A stretch of DNA of 64,000 nucleotides, taken from Ambrosia x helenae. Taxonomy: Eukaryota; Streptophyta; Magnoliopsida; Asterales; Asteraceae. The DNA lies in the NCBI GenBank assembly GCA_030844895.1, contig CM061228.1, forward strand, positions 51,635,081 to 51,699,080, read 5' to 3'. The position numbers and the translations under genes are program-made. Below the pieces are notes generated by a model, which did no database searches, was not told the origin of the DNA, and saw only the letters and a list, made by a program, of their open reading frames with translations. Below are positions 1-10,843 of the stretch, piece after piece. How positions within the stretch are numbered: position 1 is the stretch's first letter; each line of letters begins with the position of its first letter.

Positions 1-110
1 GTTAATGTAGTACAGTCATCCGGCCTAGATAAACTATTACAGTTATCCATCCTAGACAAACTATTACAATCATCCAGCTTAGTTAAGTTATTACATTCAT
101 CCGAATTCAA
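1..110 (-). repeat. 30-bp tandem repeat inside copia gag
   Basis: About four units of 30 bp, each containing a variant of CTATTACARTCATCC on the plus strand. They encode four decapeptide repeats on the minus strand. The period is a multiple of three, so the array keeps frame. The left end is cut by the window. Confidence 0.75.
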
Positions 111-841
111 AATAGTTTTAGACTTATCATTACTCCAGATGAACCAATTCACTATAGAGTAATTGGCACCTGGGTGACCTAACCCCATCGTTTGTCTACC
201 ACAACTCTCATCATCGTCCACCTGATCCTGTTGGGTCACATCTGCACTGCTTTTACTTATATTAGAGTTTGACTCAGATTTGACACATTCTTTTTCAAAA
301 AGATCATTTTTTGGATGAGTTTTTGGAATGGGTATATATTCACTTTTGCTCAAAGGCAAAAACAGAGATTTTACAATTCCCTTTTTATCCTTATACCCAA
401 TTCCATCTTTGACGAATGATTGCCTTGAGCAATCTACGATATCTGTATGAGCATGTTTGCTTACATTCCATTTGTCCACAACAATTTGGAGATGATTTGT
501 TTCATTTCTAGATTTTTCTAATTTTTCTGTTAAGTCATTTATTAGAAAATCTTTTCTCAAGACAAATTCTTTTAGAGTTTGCATTTCAGCTATAGTTGCA
601 TTTAACTTTCGCTGATATGCCAACTCATTTTCTTTCATTTCAGTGTTGATTTTTCGGATGTCATCCATCTCTCTTAAAATTTTCCTATTGTGAGACAAAC
701 AGTAAGCAACAGCTGTAACACACCTTGGTGAGCACAGCTTTGATTTTATTTCAAGAGGAATACTTACCAGATCTCTTTCCTCAACTGTCTTGGGCACGTT
801 CTGCGGCATCTCATCTGCTTTGCTGGTGGAAGTCTTCTCGG
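1..841 (-). pseudogene. gag: Copia gag C-terminal linker region (broken)
   Basis: Read on the minus strand, this continues the gag of the younger copia after a frame break near 841-850. It encodes a charged, coiled-coil-like stretch with Lys/Glu/Asn-rich heptads, preceded by a Cys-containing segment. At the far end it has four near-identical 10-residue units of the type DDCNSLSRMD. This layout, a long coil and low-complexity linker between the zinc knuckle and the protease, is what I know from large plant copia gag proteins. No protease motif is reached before the window ends. Function would be particle assembly. Confidence 0.6.
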
Positions 842-1485
842 CTACGAGTGCTTCCTCAGCAGCGCTTCTTTTCCTTTATCGGCCACGAGCACTCCTTTCA
901 GACCCGCATTCTCCAGCATTCCACCCTTTGGCATTTCAGCCGATGACCCTTCCAGAGAATTCACACCGTGTGTGGATTTGGTACAGATTTTGGCCACCAA
1001 TACCTTGTTCACATCAGCTTCAACCGCAGCAGCCTCCTCTCCCCAATCAAAGTCCTCAACCACCAACGCCTTCTGTTGATTTGCTTCCCTTCCATCAGTT
1101 ATCGCTACCATTCTTTTTTCCGGCTTGATCTCTGCTTGATTTACAGTGGGGCACTCATACTTGAAGTGCCCAAGAGTCTTGCAGTTGTAGCATCTAATCT
1201 TTGACTTATCAAAGCCAGCCTTTCCCATCCCAACTCTTCGACCGGTTCTATCTTGAAATCTCTTCATCCTCAGAGTGATCATTGCCATCTGCCATTTTAG
1301 ATCCATTTCCTTCATATCATCCGGGTCAACTTGATACATGTCTTCAGGATTCATCATCTCACTCTTAAGGTCACCTGTCTTCAAAGCTTCAAAGCTAGTC
1401 ATGAAAGTGTTGAAGAGTTCAACATGTTCGTTAGCAAGCTTTGTGAGCTATGGGTTGAGAGTCTTTGCAGCTGTGTCAGAGTATG
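842..1485 (-). pseudogene. gag: Copia gag, central part with CCHC zinc knuckle
   Basis: The minus-strand frame from 1402 to 842 is open for 186 codons and carries a canonical retroviral-type zinc knuckle, CYNCKTLGHFKYEC (CX2CX4HX4C), which binds RNA in the Gag nucleocapsid. Upstream, between 1485 and 1403, the same frame continues but holds a stop codon (Pro-stop-Leu), so the ATG near 1402 is only an internal Met. The frame breaks again at 842. The segment joins the N-terminal gag at 4270-4900. About 40 residues expected between them are missing, so sequence was lost when or after the gypsy remnant entered. Confidence 0.8.
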
Positions 1486-2351
1486 TGTAACACCCCAACC
1501 GATGGCGGAAACATCGAGGTGTCACGTAGTGATGATTGTTCAATAGCTCATGGTACTAAATGGAAGTTGAATATTACTAAACAATTTACAATTTATCATA
1601 CAATGTAATAAATACATAAGCTTGATTTACATAAACTAAGTCCCAAGCTCCTATGTGATCCAAGACTCGTACAACTTCCAATAGCAAATAAAACCTGAAA
1701 CATGTTGAGTTGGAAAGATGGGGGGGTCAACTATAAATAGTTGGTGAGAATACATAGGTTTTGCATATAGTTGAAAACAATATGTTGAATAGCAATCATA
1801 GTTGAAGTATAATAATGAGTAATGATAGAATATGAGTCCGACATGTAACAATGCGTCTTTTGTACAATCAAACCTTGTGTCGACTGAGACCTAACTCGCA
1901 AGTTGGTAAAAGTGTAACTGTTATCGATCATCCCTGAATTTATGTGGGGGGTGGGTTTGTCAGACCTATAGCGCTATAATCTAAACAGGCGGCTTGATCA
2001 ATGTTAATGATTGTACTGTGTCTTTTTGTTACAGTCAAATGATAGAATGAGTAAATGATAGTGTAATTGAATCATAAGTTTCAACAATGTAAGAATGAGT
2101 AAATGATAGTGTATAAAATGTTTAAACATGTTTCACCCCAAAATGTAAAACAGAAAAGGGGCTATGTAAACTCACCTTAGGTGCATAATGAGTTCGTGCA
2201 TTTTTTTTTAGCGTGCAAACACTTAGTAATAATGCCTTGGAAAACTCGAAACTAGCTAGAGGAGATAATGACGGATGAAAACTTTAGTATATGGGAGATG
2301 TGATAATATTGTTTTTTTTTAATGGTATAAAGAGTTGAATGGTAGGCTAGT

Positions 2352-2361
2352 GTATTTATAG
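2352..2361 (-). promoter_or_regulatory. TATA box of LTR G
   Basis: The minus strand reads CTATAAATAC about 515 bp into the LTR, directly downstream of a tandem repeat. This is the expected position for the U3/R promoter. Confidence 0.6.
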
Positions 2362-2406
2362 TGTAAAATTTTGAGTTGTAATTAGGGACTACTTTGACTA
2401 GGCTAG

Positions 2407-2515
2407 AATTTAGGAACAACTTTGACTTGACTAGAAGACCATATTTACTAACACTTTGACTTGACTAGGAGACCATATTTACTAACACTTTGACTTGACT
2501 TGACTAGGAGACTAC
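2407..2515 (-). repeat. About 39-bp tandem repeat upstream of the LTR G TATA box
   Basis: Nearly three units share ACTTTGACTTGACTAG followed by GAGACCATATTTACTAACAC-type sequence. The last unit has an extra TTGAC. It lies about 50-160 bp upstream of the TATA box in element sense. Confidence 0.75.
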
Positions 2516-2589
2516 GTTTGACTTTTCAGGTTTGACTAAGGGACCTTGAAAGGGTTTAAGTTTAATTGGTTTTAAGTAACATCGAAAAA

Positions 2590-2690
2590 CACCAAATGGT
2601 GTAGTGGTTTGTGTGGTGTGGTTAAGGTTTAGCCCGCTAGGGACTCGGGTTCGAATCCTGGCACAGGCAAACACATTTTTTTAACGTTTT
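2590..2690 (+). repeat. tRNA-derived (SINE-like) module with A and B boxes
   Basis: TGGTGTAGTGG at 2597-2607 fits the pol III A-box consensus, and GGTTCGAATCC at 2648-2658 fits the B box. The spacing is tRNA-like, and a T run follows at 2684. It does not fold as a complete tRNA cloverleaf by eye. It lies antisense inside LTR G. It could be a SINE head or a degenerate tRNA pseudogene. Confidence 0.55.
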
Positions 2691-2815
2691 TAAATCAGAC
2701 TTTTTAAAACAATCCAATTTAGTATTGATTATACGTCATTATTTAAACAAAAAAAAATTAACAAAATGGATGGTAAAGATAATATAAACATGAATCGGAT
2801 GAATAAACGAGGGAG

Positions 2816-2818
<3 letters not shown>

Positions 2819-2853
<35 letters not shown>
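2819..2853. repeat. (TA)n microsatellite
   Basis: Uninterrupted TA dinucleotides near the start of LTR G. Confidence 0.95.
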
Positions 2854-2855
<2 letters not shown>

Positions 2856-2875
2856 AAAATTTGTGTGATGTTACA

Positions 2876-2890
2876 GTCTCCCCTACTTTT
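2876..2890 (-). promoter_or_regulatory. Polypurine tract of gypsy remnant G
   Basis: The minus strand reads AAAAGTAGGGGAGAC immediately before the LTR, identical to the tract of gypsy F at 61415-61429. It would prime plus-strand DNA synthesis. Confidence 0.75.
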
Positions 2891-3344
2891 AGGAACTTCG
2901 TCCCGAAGTTTATTTTAAGAAGAAAACATTTGAATAGTGTTGAGGATAGTTAGGGTGACTATGGTTCAGAGTAGGGTAAGAGTTTAAGGAATGTATAAGA
3001 TAACCATAAATGCTAGATGGACTACCAAATAACTAGGGTTTGTTATTGGTCTGACCCTACAGTATCCCTTTCCACGTATCATTAGTGTTTATATATAGGG
3101 TGTACCGCAACTAACCCATCACACCTCTGATACTTCAAAAACATACGGGGTATCTCCCAAAACCTTAATAGAATTTCACACTTCCTTAATGTACCTGTAA
3201 ATTCATGATTACGTTCCGGACCGCAATCACCAATTTACCTTACATTAGGGTTTTGTGTCCTTCTATGACTCTAAACACACATGTAAGTAATGCAAAATAG
3301 CCTTGTGATTGAATTGTATATAATGTATCCAAAAATAAGTCCAA

Positions 3345-3565
3345 CTGTTGAGCAGGAAAAAGACCTCTACCAGTCAGTGACTAAGAACCTCTACCGATTG
3401 TTGAGCAGGTGCGATAGCCACTACCAGTCGTTGAGCAGGTTGTAGGGCCTCTACCGACTGTTGAGCAGGCATGATGACCTCTACCAATCGTTGAGTAGGT
3501 TATTTCGTACTCTACTAACTGTTGAGCAAGTACTTCATCCTCTATCAGTTGTTTGATTAAGTGTA
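3345..3565 (-). repeat. 33-bp minisatellite shared with gypsy F
   Basis: Units on the minus strand carry CTCAACNNTCGGTAGAGG variants. Translated in one frame they give an 11-residue repeat of the form CSTxGRG, inside a 62-codon ORF (3381-3569). Gypsy F has the same array at about 60860-61030. It is probably a 3' untranslated repeat, although a small peptide cannot be excluded. Confidence 0.7.
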
Positions 3566-3665
3566 CCAATTATTGCACACATGAATTGCAAATTGATAAT
3601 ATGTACATGTAAGCAATCAAATATCAAGTATAGCATAAGAGTTGTAATAGAGTTTCCCTAGACAA

Positions 3666-4269
3666 GGTTAATGACTCTAGGTGTGTCTATAGCAAATAGT
3701 TTATATTCCATGAATTCTAGTTTCAAATGTTCAAATATGGTAGATAGTCGAATCCTCATGTATAACTAAGGATTATGTTTGATGCAACACACAATCAAGT
3801 TTCAATAGTTTGGTTATCATGGGTAACTAGCTCATGTGTGAGAAGGTGAAGGATATGAATTTAGTTCTTGAGAGGATGATGAAAAATCTTGAAGCAGAAT
3901 CAAGGTTGTGAGAGATAGTTAATGTGAAGATAGTTGATAAAGAGTTTATTTTATAGTAAGGAGATTATGTAGCAGTGTAAATTTTGGGGTTTGGATCAAA
4001 GGTTATAATCAAGTGTATAAGAAAACATGATTGTGGTATATGCCAAATATTGTAAAAATTTGAACAAGTTGAAAATGAGTGAGTGTCGATGGAGAATTTA
4101 GAGACTAGATATTATTCCTATGGATAATAAAAAAAAATCTTATTTTCAAAATTGGTTTTATACATAAGCAGAAGTTGTTAAATAGTACAAGCTAAGTGGG
4201 CTTTGATTAAAATATTCCCGTTAGTTGGAGATTTCAAACATGACATTAGTTTTGAAGATCAAGGTTCTA
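3666..4269. other. Unassigned sequence between gypsy remnant and copia gag
   Basis: No ORF of note and no clear match to gypsy F. A TATA-like sequence on the minus strand (CTATAAAATAAAC, near 3946-3958) suggests that part of it may come from another LTR. The junctions on both sides are not resolved. Confidence 0.4.
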
Positions 4270-4900
4270 TTAAGTGATTATACGAGCAGTTTTCTTGATG
4301 GAATTTCGGTTGTTGACGAGAATTCCTGCCTTCTTCATTTTGGTTAACATACTCATGAATCTTTCAATATGTGAGCTCAAGCTCTCACCACGAATGCTAC
4401 CGAACATGTCATATTCTTTCTGCACCATATCTTGCTTATATTGGCGCATTTCTTCATTCCCTTCATAGTACTCTTTTAATGCAAACCACAGGTCATATGC
4501 AGTGCCATATTCCTCAAACATGTTATAAACATCGTTTGATAAGGCCATGGTAAGGGCACCATAAGCCTTATGGTCTCTATGAAGTAGCTGTTTGTCGACA
4601 TCAGTGTAGGTAGACGGATCAGGGTTAAACTCTTCTCCTGTGGCAGTGGATCTCATTGAAATGTGTGGACCTAGCTGAATAGAAGTCCATTGGGTGAAGT
4701 ATGTGACATAGAAGAACAACCTCATTCGATTTTTCCAAGTTCCATAATCTTCTACACCTTTTAACTTAGGAACTCTAGTTGTTCTTCCAGTTTCAAGTTC
4801 TTGTTGGGTAATAGGATTTACAGTTGAGTGGTTATCGTTACCGCCATGATTTAAGTTACTTTTAAGAGTTTGGTTTTTCAGATTTTATAGTTAACAGTCC
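4270..4900 (-). pseudogene. gag: Copia gag N-terminal domain (UBN2-type)
   Basis: The minus strand encodes the N-terminal half of a plant copia Gag (UBN2/Retrotran_gag type). Visible hallmarks are a WKNRM segment near the start and a LWFALKEYYEGNEEM stretch. A HIERFMSMLTKMKKAGI stretch precedes the break at about 4290. The 151-codon frame starting at an internal Met (4725) extends upstream to about 4900 without a clear initiator ATG. After NSIKK the sequence no longer matches gag and ends in a stop, marking the edge of the interruption. The downstream half of the protein is at 842-1485. Confidence 0.8.
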
Positions 4901-4914
4901 AGAAAATTGTCCAA

Positions 4915-5400
4915 AGTCCTTAAGTGCGCAACGAAGTACGCAGTAAGCCAGATCAAGTGCGCAGCAGCCTATAACAATATAAACAACCTTGTCAAGATGT
5001 TTGTCTTCTGATAAGTGCGCAGTTTTGCAAGATACACGAGTAGTTTGTTGTTTCTTGATAAGTGCGCGTACTAAACGAAGTACGCAGACACTTAAACTCT
5101 CGTTTAAGATTTTGGTGCGCAGAAACCCTAGCCAAGTACTCAAAACTACACCTCTTCAGTAAGTGCGCACAACAACCAGAGATCTCTGTTTAAGTGCGCA
5201 GAAACCCTAGTTAAGTGCTCGTAGACAGTGAATAACAATAAGTACGCAGAAACTTAGTTGCGCACTAACACAAAAAGATTTAAGTACTCAGAGAAGCACA
5301 AATATGCAGTTTATGAGCTAAGTGCTCAAAACAAGAAATAAGTACTCAACGTATGAAATAAGTTCGCAACTCAAGAAACAAGTGCGCAAAACAGGCTGTT
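4915..5400 (-). repeat. Leader array of AAGTGCGCAG-type decamers
   Basis: The leader of the younger copia holds more than a dozen copies of AAGTGCGCA and variants (AAGTACGCA, AAGTGCTCA), irregularly spaced and mostly in one orientation. The same word recurs inside the LTR upstream of its TATA box (5963-6010). No long ORF belongs to the element here. Confidence 0.8.
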
Positions 5401-5650
5401 GAAAAACACAAAAACTCAGCTAAATTCTATCCAAAACTTTTTCATTCCATTCTGAAATGCTTGGATGAAATTTCTACTTAAAACGAACCACTTTTAACTC
5501 TCAGAAACACAATTTCCACGAAATTTTGAAGCAAATACATAAGAAAAACACTCAAATTTTTGATAAACACAAAAGTTTATAAAAATCTTAATAATAAAAA
5601 CTAACAAGATGAGGGTTTTGGTATCTTTAAATCGATACAATCTAGAGCAC

Positions 5651-5666
5651 AAAGGCTCTGATACCA
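5651..5666 (-). promoter_or_regulatory. Primer binding site of younger copia
   Basis: The minus strand reads TGGTATCAGAGCCTTT three bases after the LTR end, complementary to the 3' end of plant initiator tRNA-Met. Confidence 0.85.
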
Positions 5667-5669
5667 AAT

Positions 5670-6129
5670 TGTAAGTCCCAAATACTAAATCTTGTTAAGT
5701 GCAAGAGATTGTTATCACTTAGAAACACCTATGTATTAGGTGTTTTAAGTGATTAATCTTCTACAAACAAAGAAACTAGATGAATGCTATAAGAACCGAC
5801 ACACAAGATGAATAATAAGATAATTCCATTGCTGATTTGTTTCTGAAGAACCATGGAAATGATACAAGTACGCACCTATTCTTCTTGTGCTACAAAGATA
5901 ATATCCAAAACCATAACCCTATAGCTGCACACAAGCTTTCTTTATATAGGAAGTCTGATGGGCCTGCGCACTTAAGCTAAGTGCGCAGGGCCCGTGTATT
6001 AAGTGCGCAGCCTAGGGTTTCTAAAATAAACTATGTCATAATTACATAAACAGCCCTTTAACTTTCAAACTACACAACAAGCTATCAAAGTCTTTGATCT
6101 GGTAACTGTGGTCTCAATATAACCCAACA
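5670..6129 (-). repeat. 5' LTR of younger copia (460 bp)
   Basis: It begins TGTTGGGTT and ends CTTACA on the minus strand and is followed by the primer site. The TATA box CTATATAAAG is on the minus strand at about 5940-5949. Immediately upstream (5957-6010) is a palindromic cluster of the AAGTGCGCA word (GCGCACTTA and AAGTGCGC facing each other). Confidence 0.85.
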
Positions 6130-6545
6130 GATTTCAATCCATAGCAAACGGATAAATAGAATCTTCAAATTGTTGAACGTTTTCACTCTTGTTTTGCATG
6201 CACATCACCCACGAAAATCTTGAATAATCGCCAGTCACCACAAGACATTATAGATCTCCGTTGATGCTTTTATGCTTCACAGGTCCAAAGAGGTCCATGT
6301 GTAAACGTTCAAGCGGAATGCTCATAGAGTTAACTTTCTTAGGTCAGTGGGAATGTTTGTGTTGTTTTCCTTTATTGCATGAAACACACTTATCATTCAA
6401 ATGGAAATTTTTCACATTCACTCCTTTAACTAATCTATTCTTCACCAAATTATTCATCTTTCTCAAATGAATATGCCCCATTCTTCTATGCCACATGATA
6501 GATTCTTTCTCAGTAGCCTTTGATAAGAAACACGTGACTTGGCCC
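6130..6545 (-). pseudogene. pol: Copia gag-pre-integrase and integrase start
   Basis: On the minus strand there is a recognisable pre-integrase zinc domain: WHRRMGHIHLRKM, then CVSCNKGKQH. It is followed by the first integrase block HMDLFGPVK, whose Asp would be the first catalytic residue, and GDYSRFSW. There is an in-frame TGA after the zinc domain and a TAA further on. The expected aspartic protease (DSG motif) between gag and this domain is not visible; the sequence passes from the Lys-rich gag tail almost directly into the pre-integrase domain. The frame is truncated at 6130 by the younger copia. Confidence 0.8.
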
Positions 6546-6554
6546 TGTGTTGTT

Positions 6555-7620
6555 TCAAGATTCGAATTTGTGTTTGAGGTTTAAATTTAACATCCTCAGT
6601 TTCTTTGAAATGGTTTTCGGAGGTGCATTCTTGGTTACCTTTTCTGATTTAACAGACGAAGCTCCAGCGACTGACTTAACAAATGACTTAGGATAAACCT
6701 TCTGCTTGTCATTCACCGTGTTCACCATCGGTTTCTTCAGTTTCTTCTCCATGGCAATTCGATTGCGATTGTCATAGACAATCTGTTGGTTACATCTTTA
6801 TGGATAAAACTGTTTTGGGGATAAAACTGTTTTTGAGGATAACCATCATCCAAATTCCTTTGGTTCTGTCTGTACTCAACCTCATGCCTCTTTTGTCTCA
6901 CATATGGGCAGTGAGCAAGTAAATGCCCTATCTCCCCAGATTTGAAACAGTCACAGTATTCCTCAAAAGGATGAATGTCATGATACTTAGCAAATGTGTT
7001 AACCGGGTATTGATCATCCACTTGCATCTTAAACTCTCAGGAGCGGGCTCCAGTGGGAAAGCCGGTTCTAAAAATGCATTAACTTTGTTCACTGGTTTAA
7101 CAAAATGAGTTACATGAACTTTTTCTTTCTTTGCTTCATGACCGTACAGTTGTCTAATTAACTCTGGCGGGAAATCATTAGTTCTTTCTGATTTTGGAAA
7201 CCAAATAGTGCTTTCTTGCCAGATTTTAGCAATTTTAGAGTAATTGAAAAACTGTATTGGGTACTCAGAGTCGGAAAATATTTGATCAGATCCTTGCATC
7301 CGATAAAAAATTTTCACTGGATTGTCATCTGATTCTTTTCCATCACTTTTCTTATCTGATGATGTTGACTTGATTTCAGCCTTAGGAGGATGTTGAACCT
7401 TAGGTGTTGGATCGCACTCAATGTGATTTTTCGGAGGAATATCAACATTCTTTTTCGATTCATCTTCCTCATAATCAGATTCATCATCAGACAAAGCCAC
7501 GACATTCACATCATTCATTCCAAGTACCGGTTTCACATCAGAATGCGGATCACCCACACTAGAGGTGTTTGATTCTCTTTCCAACACGGAATCAGACTTA
7601 TCTGAACTCTCCAGTGTCAC
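6555..7620 (-). pseudogene. gag: Copia gag C-terminal half with damaged zinc knuckle
   Basis: Three overlapping minus-strand frames (7620-6928, 7027-6737, 6752-6555) cover one protein with frameshifts. The first is acidic and Ser/Asp-rich. The second contains CFKSGEIGHLLAHC, a zinc knuckle whose second Cys is replaced by Ser (TCT for TGT). The third is a Lys-rich tail. The homologous region of copia B has an intact first knuckle (CFECGEVGHIAAHC). The damage predicts loss of zinc and RNA binding at this site. Confidence 0.7.
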
Positions 7621-8513
7621 AAAATCAAGATTGTGATTTTCAACAATACGGGAGATGGAACAGAATTGTAACTGATACTGGTAGAAATGCCTTCTTTGTT
7701 TGGCACTTCCATAATATGGTCCAACACATAAACCACATTGAGGTAACTTTCCAATTTCTTGTTAACTTTCTCATAAACACAATTGATTTTTTCCATTTCA
7801 GGTTTTGTCTCTTCAATTTCATTGATATAGTTGTTTATGGAAATTTGTTTATTTGCAAGAGTTTTAGTGAATTCATAAACATCTTTCTTGTAATTGTCTA
7901 AAGTTTTGTTCAAAAATCTTTCATTTTTGCGAAAAGTTTCAATTGCAGTTTTGGCACTTTCTAAGTCAGATTTTAAACTCAAATTCTCTCCTTCAAGTCT
8001 ATCACACTTGCCAAGCAAATAAACACAATCATTACACATAGGAAGTGAGTTAGAACTTACCAGGTTTGTCGAGTCTGTCATAACCACAAGAGCAAAGTGA
8101 GCTTCCTTCCTAGAGAAAAACTTTGAACATTCCACTTTGGTAAATGCATCATCAACCATACATGACTTCTTACTGATTAGGAAGTCTGCCTCTGCTAGAA
8201 GTTACTCCACATCATTATCAAGTGAATTAACACTTGCTTCCGAATCAGTCTCGCTCTCAGAATCAGAATAATCAGAATCCTGTTCACTAGAAACTTCACT
8301 AACTTGTTCAACAACCGTCTCAGACACAGTTTCCTCCATCACCGGTTCCTCCACCGTCTCATTCACAACTTCTTCAACAACCTCCTCTTTGACTTTCACC
8401 GATTCCACTTTTGCAACTTCTTGAGCGAAACATGCAACGTTTCCTCCAGAAATCTCCTCTACACCAAGTTGCATATCATTCCAATTAAAGCCCTCATCTT
8501 GTTGTATCACCAA
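7617..8513 (-). pseudogene. gag: Copia gag middle: coiled coil and acidic stretch
   Basis: The frame 8159-7617 carries a CNDCVYLLGKCDRLEGE segment and a long Lys/Glu/Leu coiled-coil pattern. The frame 8513-8202 is extremely Glu/Val/Ser-rich with an SDSESETDSE run. They correspond to the linker coil of large copia Gag proteins and are separated by stops and a frame change near 8160-8200. No enzymatic motif is present. Confidence 0.6.
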
Positions 8514-8534
8514 CGATTAGTTTTCATTTTGGTT

Positions 8535-8918
8535 TTAGTTGGTTGGAGTGGTTATTGGAACAATGTTTCTTTCATGGTTTGGTGTGGTTTGAGTTTGGTT
8601 AGGTGTTGATGTTTGTCTTTGGCTGGAATTATTTAAGGTGAGTTGAAGTTTTTGGTTTTGGAAGTTGTTTTGGTTTTGGAAATTGTTTTGGTTTTGACGG
8701 TTTTGGTAGTTTGAATTGAAAGGGTTACGGTTTCCTTGTTGTTTGAGTTTGGTGCATTCCCGAGCAAAGTGACCTTTTGTTCCACAATTGTAACATGTCA
8801 CATTTGCTTTGTTGAAACCATAAGTAGTGTTCGGTGATGTAGCAAGATCAGTTCTTCCCGTTCTCTCCATGAACTCAGTCGCTCTTCTCACAACTTGCAA
8901 ATGCCCATTGAATGTCAA
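8535..8918 (-). pseudogene. gag: Copia gag zinc knuckle, Asn/Gln-rich tail
   Basis: The 127-codon minus frame has an intact knuckle CYNCGTKGHFAREC. It is followed by a low-complexity stretch of Asn, Gln and Phe built from a tandem NQNNFQ-type repeat (nucleotides about 8640-8715). It lies downstream of the UBN2 domain at 9475-9894. Its reading frame is separated from its neighbours by stops. Confidence 0.7.
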
Positions 8919-9474
8919 TCAGTTCCATCTCTTCTTTATGAATCTTAGAATAGTCCTTGTTCGTCAAATTGTTGTTACCAATTTAACTTGCCACAAGTCC
9001 ATTATAAGAAGCAACCATAGCGAAAACTAAAGCAACAAGCTTTTGGGCTACTTCCACGGTCACATAATCCATGTTAGATATCTCTAACACAATGGAACTT
9101 GAGCTGGATGGAGCTTGACTAACATTCTGTGCTGATTGTTGAGTCATATTCACTTATGGAGCACCATAATAACTTGCGGATTGCATTGGAGGTTGAGTAG
9201 GTATGTATGATGAAGCTGAAGACACACCATAATAGCTAGCAGCATTGGTTGGTTCCATATTTGTGACAAAAGCAGTTTGTGGTGCTGAACTCATACCAAC
9301 ACCAGGAACAGCCGAAGATCATGAACTAGAATAATATCTGAGGAATCTGAGCTCTCTTCAGCTTCCTTCTTTCTTCCATCTCTTTGTATTCTACCCTCTG
9401 AATGAACTCGTTCAGTGTCCAGAATGGAAACGAGTCCTTCTCCCTCAGTACCTACACATGCTTACTCCAATAAA

Positions 9475-10245
9475 CTAGAAGTGCATCTGCAAACGTTTCA
9501 ACACATTTTGGCATGGGATAGACAATTCAGATAATAAATGGAAAAATCTAGCAGTTAATTCTTTTAAGCTTTCATTTCCAACAAAACTAAAGTTCTCGAA
9601 CTCCTTCTTCAGCTCATCCATCCTGAGCTTCCTCATCTTTTCGTTGCCATCATTCCTGCTCTTCAAAGCTTCCCAAAGTTGCTTTGATGTAGTACATGGT
9701 CCAAACTGATGAAGCAAACTAGTTGTCAAAGCTTGGAACAATTGAGAATAAGCCTTCTTCTCTACTGCGTACTTCTTCTTGTCAATATCGGGTAAATCCT
9801 CCAGTGCAATCAGTGTGTTCGAGTTTTCAATCATCGGATGCACATATCCCTTCTGCAACATTTGCCAAGCTTCTCCACCGTCTAAAACCTCCAAATGAAT
9901 CCTAAAACGCTTCTTCTATGATGGATACTCGATCATATCTAACAACTTTGATGGTCTATTCCCATTCCTGGTTGAAAGGTCATTCGTCAAGGTTGTTATG
10001 GCAGTGGTTGTTTGGGTTTGAACGTCTACGGCTGCTGTGACTCTCCAATAATCTAGCATTGGTTAAGGAGGAGGTCTCACAGCCCTTTGTGTCGGACCCG
10101 AAACAGCCTAGTAATTGGTCATTGGTTGTGGTTGTGGTTATGGTTTACCACGTTCAGCTGCTACAGTCTAAGGATTCATCGGCGTTTGCTGTTGTGGTGT
10201 CATGTTAGGTCGGGTGTTCATCGGGCATCCCCAAATATTATCCAT
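9475..10245 (-). pseudogene. gag: Copia gag N-terminus with UBN2 domain
   Basis: Gag probably starts at the minus-strand ATG at 10245 (Met-Asp-Asn-Ile-Trp-Gly), the first ATG after the leader motif array. Stops occur soon after (the first follows MNP). The frame 9894-9475 encodes the UBN2-type domain: LWEALKSRNDGNEKM and a KEFENFSFVGNESL segment that parallels the younger copia's domain. Several nonsense changes lie between 9900 and 10200. Role: capsid assembly. Confidence 0.65.
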
Positions 10246-10289
10246 GATGTAGAGTTTCAACACTTAGAAAAATTTGTCAAAGATAATTT

Positions 10290-10560
10290 GGTTCTGATAA
10301 TCGTGAGGTCGAACCAAAAAATTTCCAACTCGTTCGACCCAAATTTCGTCCTGAATGAAAAATAGTCAGACTGGTTCAACCTAAATGAGAGCACGAACGA
10401 AAATCCGATGGCACGAATGAACCTCTAAAGACCCGAATGAAATTATAAATGGTCGAATGGAAAAATCTAGGATTGGTTCGACCCTAAACCTAGCACGAAT
10501 GAAAGACCAGAAGACCCATTCGACCCGAATGAAAAACTTATTCGACCCGTCCAGTGTTCA
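10290..10560 (-). repeat. Leader array of TTCGACC / CGAATGAA words
   Basis: About ten short words of the family TTCGACC, GGTCGAA, CACGAATGAA occur in both orientations in the older copia's leader. The LTR has the same words between about 11127 and 11238, just upstream of its TATA box. Confidence 0.7.
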
Positions 10561-10826
10561 TGATCAATTTTTCTCAAAAAACACACAATTTTGATCTAAA
10601 TTTTGAAAATGTTGTTAATCTTGATGTTAAATTTGAAGGATTTACTTCTGACCACAAGATAAACAACTTTTGTGAGAAAAGTTTTAATTTTGAACGTAAA
10701 AACACCTTCAAATCAATCAAAAACCATGTTTAAACGATGCTTAATAGAAAAAGTTAGGGTTTTGTTGATTTTAATATTAAATATTTACAATTCTTATCAA
10801 TTTGCAGTCGTGTGATCGAGCATAAG

Positions 10827-10842
10827 ATCTAATACCACTTTT
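10827..10842 (-). promoter_or_regulatory. Degenerate primer binding site of older copia
   Basis: The minus strand reads TGGTATTAGATCTTAT after the LTR end. Copia B has TGGTATCAGATCT at the same place, so one C-to-T change is visible. Confidence 0.65.
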
Positions 10843-10843
10843 T

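Larger units (their letters stand above)
1486..2875 (-). repeat. LTR of gypsy remnant G (1390 bp)
   Basis: It starts TGTAACATC and ends GGGTGTTACA on the minus strand, the same termini as gypsy F. The 3' part (1486 to about 2170) is clearly homologous to the 3' half of the F LTRs. The 5' part is diverged and contains a (TA)n run, a tRNA-like module in antisense and a tandem repeat just upstream of a TATA box. Confidence 0.85.
1486..3665 (-). mobile_element. Gypsy remnant G: 3' LTR plus 3' end of the internal region
   Basis: In minus-strand sense, internal sequence (3665 to 2876) is followed by a polypurine tract and a complete LTR ending at 1486. The internal part matches the 3' internal region of gypsy F: the same 33-bp minisatellite, the same segment around the sequence CGTTCCGGACCGC, and the same tract before the LTR. 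The 5' LTR, primer site and gag are missing. The five bases GTATG at 1481-1485 should be the target duplication, but no second copy is found near 4290, which supports a later deletion of the right end. Confidence 0.8.
1..6129 (-). mobile_element. Younger Ty1/copia element, minus strand, truncated by the window edge
   Basis: Its 5' LTR is at 5670-6129, its primer site at 5651-5666 and its gag runs leftward. The protease-to-RNase H part and the 3' LTR lie beyond position 1. The LTR begins on the minus strand with TGTTGGGTTATATTG and ends ACTTACA. It is inserted in the integrase region of an older copia; the first bases after it (6130-6134, GATTT) are the expected right copy of the target duplication, whose left copy is off-window. 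A gypsy remnant and roughly 600 bp of unassigned sequence (1486-4269) interrupt the gag. The gag has stops and a frame break, so this copy is inactive. Confidence 0.85.

Noticed and set aside
2597..2660. Functional tRNA gene
   Set aside because: A and B boxes are present but no acceptor stem pairs and no anticodon arm is evident.
4915..5400. CRISPR-like array of short repeats
   Set aside because: The word is only about 10 bp, spacing is irregular, there are no cas genes, and it sits in a plant copia leader.
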